This document shows, in pieces, positions 1 to 11,621 of a DNA stretch of 64,000 bases. Source of the DNA: Bimuria novae-zelandiae CBS 107.79 (lineage: Eukaryota > Ascomycota > Dothideomycetes > Pleosporales > Didymosphaeriaceae); the NCBI GenBank assembly GCA_010015655.1, contig ML976669.1:130956-194955 (forward strand), read 5' to 3'. The notes under the pieces were generated by a model. It was not told the origin of the DNA and did no database searches. It saw only the letters and a program-made list of their open reading frames with translations. How positions within the stretch are numbered: position 1 is the stretch's first letter; each line of letters starts with the position of its first letter. Made by a program: the position numbers and the translations under genes.

Positions 1-896
1 TAATAGCCTACTTAGTAGAGCTATTAAATTACCTTTATAGAAGCTAGGGCTTAGCTTCTATTACTAAAGGCGACTTCTTCCCACTATTCTGGAATACGTG
101 GAAGGCCTCCTTTAAGGAATCAACTATCCTTAGCTCTTTTAGAGCCACAGGCATATCGCCACCTAATCCTAATTCTATCCTTAATAGGTTCACCTAGGAT
201 CAAGAATTAGGCGATAACTCCTTATTAGGGCTTAGTAATTATGACTAGAGAAAGATAGATAGGCTTATACGATTAGTAGTAAAGGAATAGGGTAGTTAAG
301 ATATAAAAAAGCTTTGTTAATCACTCCACCATCTATCTGTTAAAAATGAGCTGCTTAAGCATGATAACGATGGGCTTAGGCAGGCGCTATCTATTAAGAA
401 GAAGTGTAAGAAGAAGGGCAAAACTCTAGACCTTTAATAGCGCTAGGAGTATTATAGTAGGGCTATCTTGTAGTTACTAAGGAAAGTAAGGGAGGCACGT
501 TATCGTTAATTAATTAAAGAGCAGGAAGATAAGCAGCAGCAGCTTTAAAAAGCAAAGATAGCAAAGCTAAAGAAGGCAGCTAAGCTATACAAGGAGAAAA
601 TGCAGCAGGAAAAGCGTGCTGCGCGAGAGGCAGCTAAGAAGGCGAAGGAGAAGGAGAGGGCTGAAAAGGCTGCTCAGCGCGCTGCCCAGAAGTCTGCCCG
701 CGACGCTGAAAAAGCTCTACAAGTATCCCAAAAGGGTAAGAGAAAGGCCTCTCAGCCATCTCTACAGAGCAGAAAGCGTCAGAAACGTGGTGTGGATGCT
801 GCAGATATTGGGGAGGCCTCAGAGGGCGCATCTGCTGCCCCGAGCAAATCTACACGCAGCGGCCGCGACGTCAAGCTTCCAGATAGATTTAAATAG
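1..896 (+). pseudogene. 3' end of a decayed pogo/Fot1-type DDE transposase
   Basis: Reading frame 3 (codons from base 3) gives the C-terminal part of a fungal pogo-like transposase: FFPLFWNTWKASFKES near bases 72-135 and an ATGI..P.NP segment after it, then a long Lys/Gln/Ala-rich coiled tail ending GRDVKLPDRFK and TAG at 894-896. The frame has twelve stops at 45, 195, 246, 288, 297, 318, 435, 438, 444, 471, 507 and 546, all TAA or TAG and none TGA, as expected from C-to-T change at CpA (RIP). From 546 to 894 there is no stop and composition returns to GC-rich. The 5' part and catalytic D,D,D lie outside the window. The 98-codon open segment 600-896 is only the undamaged tail, not a gene of its own. 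Family from remembered motifs; decay is seen directly. Confidence 0.85.
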
Positions 897-1008
897 TGCA
901 AATGAATCGCAGCTATCAAATTACTACCCTGCAAGAAAAATCTCGTGATAATATTGATCGTGGGTGGTGCTGTAGCCTTGTTTTCAATGGAGCGTTTTTG
1001 GTGTTGCC

Positions 1009-1050
1009 CGCGCATCACGCGAATCCGCGCATCACGCGCACGGACACGTT
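1009..1050. repeat. Possible right terminal region of the pogo-like element
   Basis: The 13-mer CGCGCATCACGCG occurs twice, at 1009-1021 and 1026-1038, 17 bp apart, about 110 bp after the transposase stop and just before a TTAA. Short direct repeats next to a TA target are what a transposase-binding terminal repeat would look like. The partner left end is outside the window, so this cannot be confirmed. The rest of 897-1235 holds no gene I can see and includes the 5' flank of the next gene. Confidence 0.35.
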
Positions 1051-1235
1051 AAAGCGCAAGTGCAACCGCATGCAGCTTCAGCCACAGCGATCCCCGCCGT
1101 CGTCATATACCACGCGCGTCGAGCTTCGCCCACCAAGAAACCGGCATTCCGGCTAGCCAACGACGGTTACGACTGGTCTCGACCCGCGGCCTTGCGAAGG
1201 TCTCTTTAGTGTGCGCCTGTACACTATATTTCATC

Positions 1236-4200
1236 ATGGCGTCTGGCGACGACGTGCCTTCAATTCAGCTCAACGGCACCACCGAACCTACCACAATGGC
1301 ACAGCAACCCGTGGCAGACAACACGGCTTCTATCCCTGGTTTCGGTGAGCCCGAGGGGTCGTTGACGCGTCCAAGTCCAGCGCGGAACGACACGACCTTC
1401 TCCAAGTTCTCCGCCATGTCGGTCCCGCCAGAAGGCTCCATCCTGACGGGCAAGCAAGAGCATTGTAAGCGGCGCGCGCATCTCGTTGCAACACGTCCAG
1501 ACCCTGCTAACACGTGGACAGACCTCAAGCGCGAGCTCATATCGCAGCAGACGCAGTTTGAGATTTCTGAACTTTCGTCGCCCACGGCCCTACAACGCTT
1601 CGGCGCACCGTTCCGCTCAGATGCGGGGGAAGTCGCTCCCGAGGACTCAGAACTGCCACTCCTCCGCTACATATTCGTACATCACGTTCGCAACTTCCCA
1701 TTTCTAGACAAGGCAAAGGAGAAAGAGTTCTGGCAAGACAAGCTGCAAGTGGTACGTTTCGCAGTGACGCAGTGGTGATGGACAGACGCTGATGCTTGGC
1801 GGCGCAACAGTTCCTCGAGTCGTTCGCGAACAAGAACATATCCTCGTCCGAAGACCGGTTAGAAGAGACAAAGCGCAGGAAGCTCGCCCTAAAGGCAGAG
1901 AAGCTGGTCGAGCTCATGATGGTCTCCGGCATACCTACCGCATCTGGCTACGAAGAGAGGATACGCTTTTCGGAGATGGAAATCGTCGACCGAGGCGCGA
2001 ACGAGAACGGCCTGAAGCTGAATGCGCCGAGCGGACACTTTATAAATGGGTGGGATATCAACGTGGCCGGAGTGCGGACGACATCCGTCAAGAAGCACCT
2101 TCGGTACCACACCCATGCTGTAGGTGCCTCCCCACAACACTCATGACATGTGACGGCGAGCGATGGGCTAATTATCGCCAGGAATACCTAATCAGAGTCA
2201 AACAACAGGGTTCTCACGAGTTTTATATTGGTCGTCGATTCGCGGATTTTGCACAACTGCATAAACGTATACGACTGGAGCTACCTGGCAAGGTGCTGCC
2301 TCCGCTTCCTCGCAAGAACAAGAAAGACTCAGTTCTTCAATCCAGCGCCGATGATGATGCGAGTTCGATATCTTCCATCTCCACCCAAGGTCCAGAACCA
2401 GATCAATATGAAAGCACCGGCGGAGGTGGACTGCGAGGCTGGATGTTCGGCACTCACAAACGCAACAGTTCAACCGCTTCGCTGGGGACGCCTAAGCCGC
2501 CGCGCTCACCTAGGGCATCCGGTGAGAATATCGCTTACCAGCCACCTCGTGTGCTTTATCGGGAAGAGCAGCGCGTATCTCTGAGGGCTTTCCTAAGAAA
2601 TTTTCTTTCAAATGAGGTAATTGCGCAGTCTAATGCAATGGCCGAGTTTCTGACTAGGGATCCCGTTGAAGTGAACGAGGAGGAGATTGAAGACATCGAA
2701 AGACGAAAGATAATGGATGAAAAGCGAATTGAAGAGCAAAAGCAGTTCTACGAGGTAGCGCGACAGCGGGCAGCCGAGCTCGATATACACATGGAGAAGT
2801 TCCGACGCGAGATTGTCGAGAGCAACGGCCTTTCGCATCTTTTCCAGGAGATCAAGGTCAAGAATAAGATAGCAGATCTTAGGCCGGAGTACCAGAAGTT
2901 TGCGGAATGGCTGCGTATTGAAGTCGCAGCCACAATTTACCACTTATTCCTCGCCGAAGACAACTCACCAGAGCTTTTTGCCCAAGCGAAACGCATTCAT
3001 TCTCTCGTTCCTTACAGCGTTCTCAAACAGGTGATCAAATACGCAAATCCAGCAGCCGTCATGGCTGGCGTCCTGGATCTCTTTCTCGCACAACCTTTCG
3101 GCGCTCGGTCGTTGCTACAGAGAATGTTTGGCATGGCAATTAATGATGGCGTCAAGTCAGTGCAGAAGTCAATAGACGCGCTAGGAACGACGAAAATCAA
3201 AGACGAGGTCCTTTGCGCAAAACTGCAGGCTTTCGTTCACGCTGACGAGGATGTTCAAGACATATTACGGCAGGAAGCCGCGAAAGAAAACGTAGATATC
3301 GTCGTCACGATACTTCGTTCCGAATACATCGAGCCCGAACTCAAACCCGAACAGGTGGAAAAGGTTTTCAATGCCTACGTCGCATGGAACAGTGCCGTCG
3401 AGACATCCGGTAGAGGCCAACTCAGCCGGAAATCCAGCTCCTACAGCTCGAAAACAACCGAGAAGACCAATGGTTCTGTTCAACTCGACAAAGATCTGCG
3501 TCAGGGCGCTGAGCTTTTCGCCCATCTGAAGCAATACCTCAAGCTGTGCCTCCGCCAACGAGACAAGCAGATGATGCTCGAGCTCATCGAGGAACCCATC
3601 ACTCTCCAACTCTTCCGCGACCTCTTCACCATCTTCTACGAGCCCCTCGTTCGCGTGTACAAGTCCGCGAACGTGTACAATAGCATCACGGATTTCGCAA
3701 TGTTCGTTGATGACACGATCCGCACAATCGAAGCGTGCCAGCGGCAAGACATCTCCGCGGATCCAAACCAAACGGTTCAGGCATTTATCGACCTGTGCGC
3801 ACGCCACGAAGACAACTTCTACAAGTTCGTGCACGAGGTACACATCCATGACAACGGATTATTTGAACAGCTCATGGGCTGGTTGGAAGGGATCCTCGAG
3901 TTCCTAAGGCACGGACCGAGAGGCGGAGGGAAGCTCGATATGAACGCATTGTTCCAGGGCGGCATAGATTCTAGCAACATCGATAAGGTGAAGGCGATCA
4001 AGGAGATCAACAGCTTGATCAGGTGGCAGACAGCGAGGAAGAAGTGGCATCAGGATAAGACGAGGCAGAAGATGGCTAGTGGGGGCGGTGACGAGAGCGA
4101 TAACATACTGTCTGGTATGGGAGGGTTCAAGACGAGCGATTTTGGCCTGAATGAGGTAAGGCATCACACTATTCCTCATCACCCTTTATGCAAAGCGCAG

Positions 4201-4452
4201 GATGTACTGACAAATTCGCAGCTTGATCTCCAAGACCTTGAACTCGACGACGATGCCGATGATGACGACGACGAGAGCGAGTTCGACGACGAAGACATGG
4301 CAGACCCGATCGCGGCGGAGCGCAAACGCAGAGCCAGGGCGGCAGAGCAGTTGAGGAGGAAGGCGGGCGAGCCCACGAAGCCGCCTATCGAGGAGCTATT
4401 GAAGCTGCATCCTAGTTTTGTGAGCATGTTGAGGTCGGTGCTGGCCGAGTAG
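1236..4452 (+). CDS. PX domain protein with PXB and DUF3818 domains (yeast Ypr097w/Lec1-like)
   Basis: Four exons: 1236-1751, 1811-2119, 2182-4155, 4222-4452 (1009 aa). Introns have GTACGT, GTAGGT and GTAAGG donors; the last intron is 66 bp and frame-neutral, so it can be misread as coding. Residues about 85-275 match the fungal PX-associated (PXB) region (LESFANKNISSSEDRLEETK, AINGWD-like and VAGVRTTSVKKH segments). A PX domain follows, with YIGRRFADFAQLHKRIR and the PLPRK loop that contacts PI3P, split by a Ser-rich insert. The DUF3818 region spans roughly 430-800, and an acidic D/E tract and basic tail close the protein. In yeast the relative binds phosphoinositides and affects lipid distribution; that role is inferred. 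Start chosen at the ATG with context ATCATGGCG; an in-frame ATG at 1209 would add nine residues. Confidence 0.9.
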
Positions 4453-4798
4453 ATGGCGTTTGCATTACGATGGACATGACTTTGGATACTTTCAGGATGG
4501 GGCGTATGCTTGCATTGGGTATTGGTACACTGAGTAAATAGGGCTTTGGCATTATTTTGCAATGGTCCCGATAATGGGCGAAATGACATTGTTGTTGTGT
4601 TTCTGATACTGAGTGGCTCGTTGCGTTGGTGTCACTTGTTGATGATGGAGGCAAGGGTAGTGGACGTTCCTTGAGGATATCCACAATACCTCATGCGACC
4701 CTAAAAATCCCGAGGGGAACACAGATATCCGTTATCAAGCAGGCCGATACACTACGCATCTATGTATTGCATTACCTACCAAGTACACGCACGCCCAC

Positions 4799-5908
4799 CT
4801 ACATCTTACTTGTCTCACTCACCGCGCTCCTCAGCACGTCCTTAGTCAACCCCTCGCCCTTCCTCCGTATCTCGCTCATACGCCCCACCTTCAACAACCT
4901 TCCTATTATCTCCTCATCGCCAAAATGTGCATTATGTTCAAACTCCGGCTCCTGCCCGTACGCCACGCGCGCCGCGTCCACCAAGATGCGCGCCGTCATG
5001 CCAAACACCCTGAAGTTCTGCAGATCCTCAAAGGGCGTGGGCTCGGGGCGGGGATCGTCGCCTTCGGGTTCCCCAACCCCGTGGCTCTCTTGCGCGCGAG
5101 CGTTCGAGGCGTCTTGGTTTTGGCGAACGCGGGCGGCCGAAGGGGGCGGTTTCGGGATGTAGAAATTATGCATGCGCCACTGCGACTCGTGCCAGTCTGT
5201 CCACGTGCCCCTGTACCAGCTATGTTTCCCCCCTTTAGGACTCGTAGGCCCGGGCTCAGACCTTGTCCATTCTTTACGCAGGAACTGCGCGAAGGGCGCG
5301 GTGAAGACGGCGGCGACTTCCTTTGGGTCGAGGCGCGGGATCATCTTCTCCTCTACTGATGATGCTTCTTCTGCGTCGCTTGGAGAAGCAGTGGCAGACG
5401 GGGTGTGGGACGGGCACAGGAACGCGACGCAGGGCCGCACGCCGAGCTCCGTCATTGCGAGGTTGGTCGGGAGCTCGCATAGGTGTTCTACGCGGAAGCC
5501 GGGCGGGAGCTTTGTGTCGGTTGTGGGGAGGCCGATTTCTTCGCAGGCTTCTCTTCGAGCGGTGTCGAAGGGTTTTTCCTCTAGGTTATCTGCTTTGCCG
5601 CCTGGGAGCGCGGCTTGTCCGGCGTAGTTGCGGAGGGTTCTGCCTGTGTCGTTAGAATGCAGGTGAGTGTACGGATTGCGGGCATTGCATACGCCGCACG
5701 CATCGTGAGCACAACTTTAAGGTCGCCATAACGATCTGGAAAGAGGAGTATGAGCACGGCTGCGCGGCGCGTCAGAGGTAGCTTGTTATAGTTCGTCGGC
5801 GGAGGTGTGTAAGAGCGGAGGCGCGTGAGCGCTTGCTGTTGGGTCGTCAGCTACACGTAATCTTAGCAATTGAGCGTCACATATTACAGCTGAAGCTTGC
5901 GAAAGCAT
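4799..5908 (-). CDS. PCD1: Nudix hydrolase, peroxisomal CoA pyrophosphatase type (Pcd1-like)
   Basis: Three exons on the minus strand: 5888-5908 (21 nt, MLSQASA), 5693-5835, 4799-5639; 334 aa. Intron 1 could instead end at 5851 (37 bp), but the 52-bp version ending at 5836 has a CTGAC branch site 10 nt before a CAG and is preferred. The Nudix box reads LPGGKAD..LEE...TARREACEEIGLP, with one residue more than the strict consensus between the Gly-Glu and Arg-Glu parts, as I recall for this fungal family. The stretch SYTPPPTNYNKLPLTRRAAV is the usual N-terminal signature. The enzyme would cleave CoA and oxidised CoA to 3',5'-ADP and phosphopantetheine. The C-terminus SKM could serve as a peroxisomal PTS1-like tripeptide. 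Confidence 0.85.
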
Positions 5909-6559
5909 GGCAGAGGTCTTGGGCAGGCGTTGGGCGTGCCATGCTGGGAGCTGGCGATGATTACGGTCTGAGCAAGCGGACTCGGAGGGGCTGTCGTCAG
6001 ACCGAGGTTCGAGAGAAAGCGCATTCTCATGGCGAGAACAACAGTCGGCTTTCTACAGTATCTATGCTGAACCAACGCAACCTCTACAAGATTTCACCTG
6101 ATGGTAGTGGTTTCTTTTTGATTTTGATTTTGATGCAATTGAAACTGTATCTATGGAGAGGAAAACAAGTCATTACCGTCATCAACGACCCGCGCGCAGC
6201 CATGGAAAGGGTATCCCATCGCACCCGCAAGCCATGATAGCCAACAAACTCGCAGCAGACACAGATGGCGGAAGAGCCCAAGTGAGAAACATTTTGGAAA
6301 TTCCAGGCACTGAACTTCCGCCGCACTTTTCTATCCTCGCAAAACTTCCATGTACGTCTCTGGACATGAATGGACAAACGCCGATATGCCTCGATGTAGA
6401 AAAAGAAGCCACCATCACTCACCACAAAGAGCTTTTGAAACATGACTGGACCGAGGCCTGTCCGAGCAGGCAGGTCCGAATTAGTGTGGCACCTACTGAA
6501 CCAAAATCTCCGGAATTAACAGGATATGGCTCAGAGATGCAGTCGAAGAAGAGAGTCGT
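5909..6559. other. Intergenic, no gene seen
   Basis: Contains the promoter side of the Nudix gene and the 3' flank of eIF4A. Short open frames here have no recognisable domains and no splice-supported extension. Confidence 0.6.
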
Positions 6560-6943
6560 CTAGATGAGGTCGGCAACGTTCATGGGCATCTCCTCGATCT
6601 GGGTGCTGTAGAACTGCTCGATCTCACGCATCATGCGGACGTCGTCGGCGGTGACGAAGTTGATGGCCACACCCTTACGTCCGAAACGACCGCCACGACC
6701 GATGCGGTGGATGTAGTTCTCGCGGTTAGCGGGCAAATCGTAGTTGATGACCAGAGAGACCTGCTGAACGTCGATACCACGGGCAAGAAGATCGGTGGCG
6801 ATGAGGACACGGGAAGAACCAGAGCGGAACTCCTTCATGATGACGTCACGCTGACCCTGGTCCATATCGCCGTGCATGGCCGAGACGGTGAAGTCACGGG
6901 CAGTGAGCTTGTCGGTGAGCCAGTCGACCTTCCTACGGGTGTT

Positions 6944-6982
<39 letters not shown>

Positions 6983-7918
6983 CAGGTCGGACAGGGTGTC
7001 GAGCTTCCAGTCCTCCTTCTCGACGGCAATGTAGAACTGCTTGATACCTTCAAGGGTAAGCTCGTCCTTCTTGACGAGGATACGGACGGGGTCGCGCATG
7101 AACTTAGTCGTAACCTCAAGCACATCCTGGGGCATGGTGGCGGAGAGAAGGACGACCTGGGTGGACTGGGGCAGAAGCTGGAAGATGTCGTAGATCTGCT
7201 CGGTGAAACCACGGGACAGCATCTCGTCGGCCTCGTCGAGAACGAACATCTTCATGTGGTCGGTCTTCAGGACACGACGCTGGATCATGTCCTGGACACG
7301 GCCGGGCGTGCCAACGACGACGTGGGGTCCCTCCTGCAGAGCCTTCATGTCATCACGGACGCTGGTGCCGCCAATGCAGGCGTGGCATTCAATGTTCATG
7401 AAGTCACCGATGGCAACAACGACCTTTTGGATCTGCTGGGCAAGCTCGCGGGTGGGGGCGAGGATGAGCGCCTGGCAGGCCTTGATGTTGGGGTCCAGCT
7501 TCTGGAGGACGGAGATGGAGAAGGTAGCGGTTTTACCCGTGCCAGACTGAGCTTGGGCAATCACATCGTGGCCTGTGTAGATACGTCAGTTGCTGTCACG
7601 CCACCCCACGCTTCGCTGCGGAGAAAGGGCGGGCACTCACCCTTGATAACGGGCATGATGGCGCGCTGCTGGATGGCGGAAGGGCGCTCGAAACCGTAGG
7701 CGTACACTCCGCGCAGGAGCTCAGCCTTGAGGTTCATCGCATCGAAGGAGTCGGTCGTCTCATCGTAGTTGGACTCGATCTGGCCTGCGCGGGGTGTTAA
7801 AGCTGGCGACAAAGTTTTCGCAGCGAGCGCGACCGTCGCACAGCGGGGCAGCACTCGTTGCGCACGGCGCGGACAGGTACTCACCCTCAGGCACATCCTC
7901 AAGACCTTTGTCAGCCAT
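6560..7918 (-). CDS. TIF1: ATP-dependent RNA helicase eIF4A
   Basis: Exons 7885-7918 ([11 protein letters not shown]), 7641-7784, 6560-7572; 396 aa, the usual length. Introns are 100 and 68 bp with GTGAGT donors. All DEAD-box motifs are present in order: Q motif [21 protein letters not shown], Ia PTRELAQQ, Ib [57 protein letters not shown]. The C-terminus is the canonical MPMNVADLI. It unwinds 5' UTR structure as part of eIF4F in the cytoplasm. Strong codon bias makes the opposite strand open for 330 codons (6707-7699), which is a shadow. It is head-to-head with the JmjC gene, 475 bp between start codons. Confidence 0.97.
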
Positions 7919-8393
7919 GATTGCGAGTGCGGGAACTCGGGACTACAGGCGCTGTGCTGTAGTCGAAGAGGGGTCGCTTGTAGCGGGGCTGTGGGCGGTG
8001 GTGATCCTGGGGATACCGCCGCTGTCGTGTGTTGAAGTTTGTGTAAAAGCTAGATACCAGATCCTCGCGCAGAGAATCCAAGGGGTATCTAGAGTGTGTG
8101 GTGTTCTGCTGTTGTGTGAAGTTTAGGGTGGAAAAATGAAGCAATAAGTGGGCGGCGTGTTTTATGTAGTACTGTGAGAATTTTTGGGCGGCGCCGAACC
8201 GCGCTAGTGAAGCGAGCTCTGGTTGGAGAGATTCACTCGGTCAACTGCTCCACATGCTTCGCCTTCACGTACCGCCCGTGCTGAGATCTGTGACTCCTTC
8301 GCGCCTTCCGGTGTTTGCTGCGTGGCAATCGTTTGGGACAGGCGCGCCCGGCACTTTCAGTAAGCACGCACTGTTCTTCGCCGTTTTTTCATC

Positions 8394-10233
8394 ATGGCGC
8401 CCGGCATTCTCGAAGCTAGCTGCCTTTCTACCGACCTGCCGCCACGGAAGAAATTCAAACTTTCACCAGTGGCGGATGTTGAGGCCGACGACACAGACGA
8501 TGCAGAGACCGTGGCCACCGCGGTCCCTCCCCACCCTCTCGGCATCAAACCAGCAGGCAATGCTTACACTGCCACGGAAAACGTCAAAGCGAACTGCGGT
8601 TCATTCGCACGGCTACCAGACGAGCTTCTGAATCACATTTTTGAGTCATTCGACGCCGAAACACTGAAACGCTTGGGGACCACATGTCGAGCATTGTATG
8701 CCTTTACCAGACTCGATGAGCTGTGGAGAGCCCTGTTTGTTAGGTAGGTGACTCTTTGCTTTTTTAGACCACTCAAAAACGTACGATATGTCAGTTCGGG
8801 TTAAAGCATTTCCCCATTCAGGTGAGAACCACATCAACGCCTCATCTAAAAACTTACAATGCGACACATACTTTGGACTTGTATGGGACAGCTGGGCCGC
8901 TATCTGTGCTTTTGCTGTGCCTCTTGGGGCGACTCGAATTACACTTTGTTCTCCGGCTTCGTTGTTTGGTCATGCTGTCCGTCTGTGACTCATTCCGTCA
9001 GCCTGGAGTTATCCTAATCCAAAACATTGAATCCCACGGCCAAACTAACAACCTTCTAGTGCACCGCCTGAAGACTTCGTGTGGCGTGGGACCTGGCGCG
9101 CCACATACCTCGGGATCCCTCCGGAGCATGTTTCCTCCGTAGAGTGTCGGAACGTCTTCTCAGACGTACTTTACCGGCCCTTCCAATGCGCTCACATCTC
9201 TCTCGCACCTTTCACGTCTAACATCCCCGCTTACAACGAGATCAACCGTCTTTCCAATCTCACCTACCAGGAGTATGCCGACAAGTGGACGAACAAGCCG
9301 TTCATCCTTACCGAGCCGGTGAAAGAATGGCCCGTGTATGGCAAATGGACACCAGAGTCCCTCCTGCACACGTATCCAGATGGGAAATTTCGCGCCGAAG
9401 CCGTTGACTGGCCCATGGCGAAGTACATGGACTACATGTCCAGCAGCTCTGACGAATCACCCCTGTACCTCTTCGACCGCGCGTTCGTCGAAAAGACCGG
9501 CATAGCCGTGGGTCGCGACGCCGACAATGCCGCATACTGGCCACCGGACTGCTTCGGCGAAGACCTGTTCGAGGTCCTCGGAGACCAGCGGCCCGACTGT
9601 CGATGGATGATCATGGGGCCGAAGCGTAGCGGTAGCACCTTCCACAAAGACCCTAATGCAACGAATGCGTGGAATGCCGTGTTGACGGGCGCAAAGTACT
9701 GGCTCATGTTTCCGTCTTCGAGCAGCTTGCCGCCACCCCCAGGTGTCATTCTTTCGGACGATCATTCGGAGATCACGTCGCCGCTGTCGATTGCGGAGTA
9801 CCTGCTCACGTTCCATGCTCTCGCTCGGGAGACGAGTGGCTGTCGCGAAGGTATATGTTATGCGGGCGAGATCCTTCACGTGCCTTCGGGCTGGTTCCAC
9901 CTTGTTCTGAATTTGGAGGACAGCCTCGCCTTAACGCAGAACTTCGTGCCGAAGAAGAAGCTGGCTGATGTGCTTGCCTTCCTGCGAGACCAGCGGGACC
10001 AGGTCAGTGGTTTTAAAGATGATGTCTGTGATCAAGCATACGAGCTGTTCGTCGAGCGCCTGCGAGAGAAGCATCCCGAGATCCTGGAACAAGGCCTCGC
10101 GGAGCTGGAGAAGAAGAGCAAGGGAGGGAGGGGTAAATGGGAGGAACTGACCAAAGCCGACGACGAAGAAGCTGGTGGCGGATTCAGTTTCGGCTTTGGT
10201 GGTGACATTGATGAAGACGCAGAGATACCGTAA
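8394..10233 (+). CDS. F-box plus JmjC domain protein (JMJD6-like oxygenase)
   Basis: Exons 8394-8743 and 9060-10233; 507 aa. The join restores LWRALFV-S-APPEDFVWRGTWRATYL. Residues about 64-115 form an F-box (LPDELLNHIFESFDAETLKRLG...C..LY). The JmjC domain has the Fe(II) HxD pair in TFHKDPNATNAWN and the second His in GEILHVPSGWFHLVLNLED, followed by the conserved Q-N-F. These are the metal ligands of 2-oxoglutarate oxygenases of the JMJD6 group (lysyl hydroxylase or demethylase activity). The F-box suggests recruitment by SCF ubiquitin ligase; substrate unknown. The intron is 316 bp, long for this window, and has an internal CAG/GTGAG junction at 8821/8822 (see findings). The C-terminus is Gly/Asp-rich. 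Confidence 0.88.
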
Positions 10234-10559
10234 AGGCTATAAGTACTTGGAAATATTCATGTTGAATCAATCCTTGTGACATCGTGAAGCGTGATAGAAC
10301 CTCGTATCACTTGTTCATGACTATTCTTTAACCTGTGCAATCACCTTGGAACACCCAGGCTGGAAACTATAATGGCACTCACGCTCACACACTTTGACAA
10401 GGCCTGGGACAACCCAGTCTCGACCGTCCAAATGAAACAAGTCCGTATACATATATATACATTTGCTATTTATACATTACTCGAACCACCGCAACCATCC
10501 CAACCTCGACCTCGACCTACATATCAAGTCCAACCAGTCCACCAGTTCATGAATGCCAC
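10234..10559. other. Intergenic, no gene seen
   Basis: 3' flank of the JmjC gene, grading into C- and CT-rich sequence (10481-10560) ahead of the minisatellite. No domain-bearing frame. Confidence 0.6.
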
Positions 10560-11110
10560 ACCCTCCCTTCCCCTTCACCATAAGGACGGAGCAGCGTCTA
10601 TTTTAGTCCCATCCCCTGGGTGGTGCGAAGAAGCCTTCTACTCTCCTCTCCCTCTCAGCCACTCCACCATAAGGATGGGGTAGCGTATATTCTAGTCCCG
10701 TCCTCCTCCAGGCACACCATTTGTGCAGGACAGGTGAAATTTTCTTCCCCTCCGCATCAAGGGTTTCGTCCAGAGATTCTATTCTCTCTCCAGTCCCACC
10801 ACCATAGTACGTATTATCGTAGGTTTTTAGTCCCGTCCCCCACACCATAGTACGTGTTATTATACGTTTTTAGTCCATATCACCCCCCCCCCCCCACCAC
10901 AGCATCGCGAAATTGATTCCGAGTTTTAAGTCCCCCACCGCATAGCACGTCGATGCGTAGTTTTTTAGTCCCCTCTCCTAGGATACCGCATTAAGGATTT
11001 CCATGGGCAATTTTAGTCCCCTCTTAAGAACAACACCATATAGATATTTTCATACGCTTTTTAGTCCCCTCCATAGTGACATCGTACGTCAGCTTTTGGA
11101 GGAGTCCCCT
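10560..11110 (-). repeat. Degenerate ~45-bp tandem array, CTAAAA...ATGG family
   Basis: On the minus strand each unit reads GGGACTAAAA, about 19 variable bases, TATGGTG, then a G-rich joint. On the plus strand this is CACCATA...TTTTAGTCCC. Clear boxes (plus-strand G of TTTTAG) lie at 10606, 10695, 10830, 10873, 10930, 10968, 11016 and 11064, giving steps of about 38-57 bp or multiples of 45. In five units counted the C of CTAAAA and the A of ATG are exactly 25 nt apart. A run of 13 C (10883-10895) sits in one unit. Between boxes the units have little identity. No coding frame continues through it. Confidence 0.85.
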
Positions 11111-11139
11111 CTACCATCATGGTGAGAATGATGGTAGAG
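11109..11139. repeat. 11-bp perfect inverted repeat at the array edge
   Basis: CTCTACCATCA at 11109-11119 pairs perfectly with TGATGGTAGAG at 11129-11139 around a 9-nt loop. It marks the switch from the pyrimidine-rich array on its left to purine-rich repeats on its right. Confidence 0.75.
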
Positions 11140-11620
11140 TTAATGTTATGTGGAGAAGAAGAAAAGAGGGAGCGAGGAGAGGAGATATGTACTCGATGGC
11201 GCTGGTTTCTGCTGGTAGCGTCGAGGGGAGTGAGGGACGGCGGCTGAGGCACAGCTGATTGTGAGTGTTTGTAGGGCGGTAGACGTGAGAGGAGGAAGGA
11301 GTCATGCGTGGCGCTAAGGAGAGATAGCGTTGGGGGGAGGTAAGGCTCTCGAGGTTCTGCTGACGCTAGTCGTTTGTAGAGAGGTAGAAGTGAAGCTGGA
11401 GAACAGTCACGAGTGGCGTTAAAGAGGTATAGCGTCAGAGGGAGCGGCGGAGGTGAGGCTGAAGAGCAGTCACGAGCGGCATCGAGGAGTCATAGCGTCA
11501 GGGGGAGCGGGGTTGTTGAGAGGCAGGTGTGCCTGTTCGTTTGAGGGGTGATAGAAGTGAGCCTGAGGCTGAGCACGTCATGGTGTATGCGTGACAAGAG
11601 GTGATAGAGCCTCCAGAAGG
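11140..11620 (+). repeat. Degenerate purine-rich repeats of about 70-105 bp
   Basis: Related blocks recur near 11275, 11380, 11450 and 11545. Each has GGTAGA-GTGA or AGGTGAGGCTGA, then AGTCACGAGTGGC or a variant, then ATAGCGTCAGGGGGAG. Identity is moderate and spacing irregular. No frame through them resembles a protein; the sequence is strongly G/A-rich on the plus strand. Confidence 0.65.
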
Positions 11621-11621
11621 G

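Noticed and set aside
6707..7699. 330-codon open frame opposite eIF4A
   Set aside because: Antisense shadow caused by strong codon bias in eIF4A; no domain.
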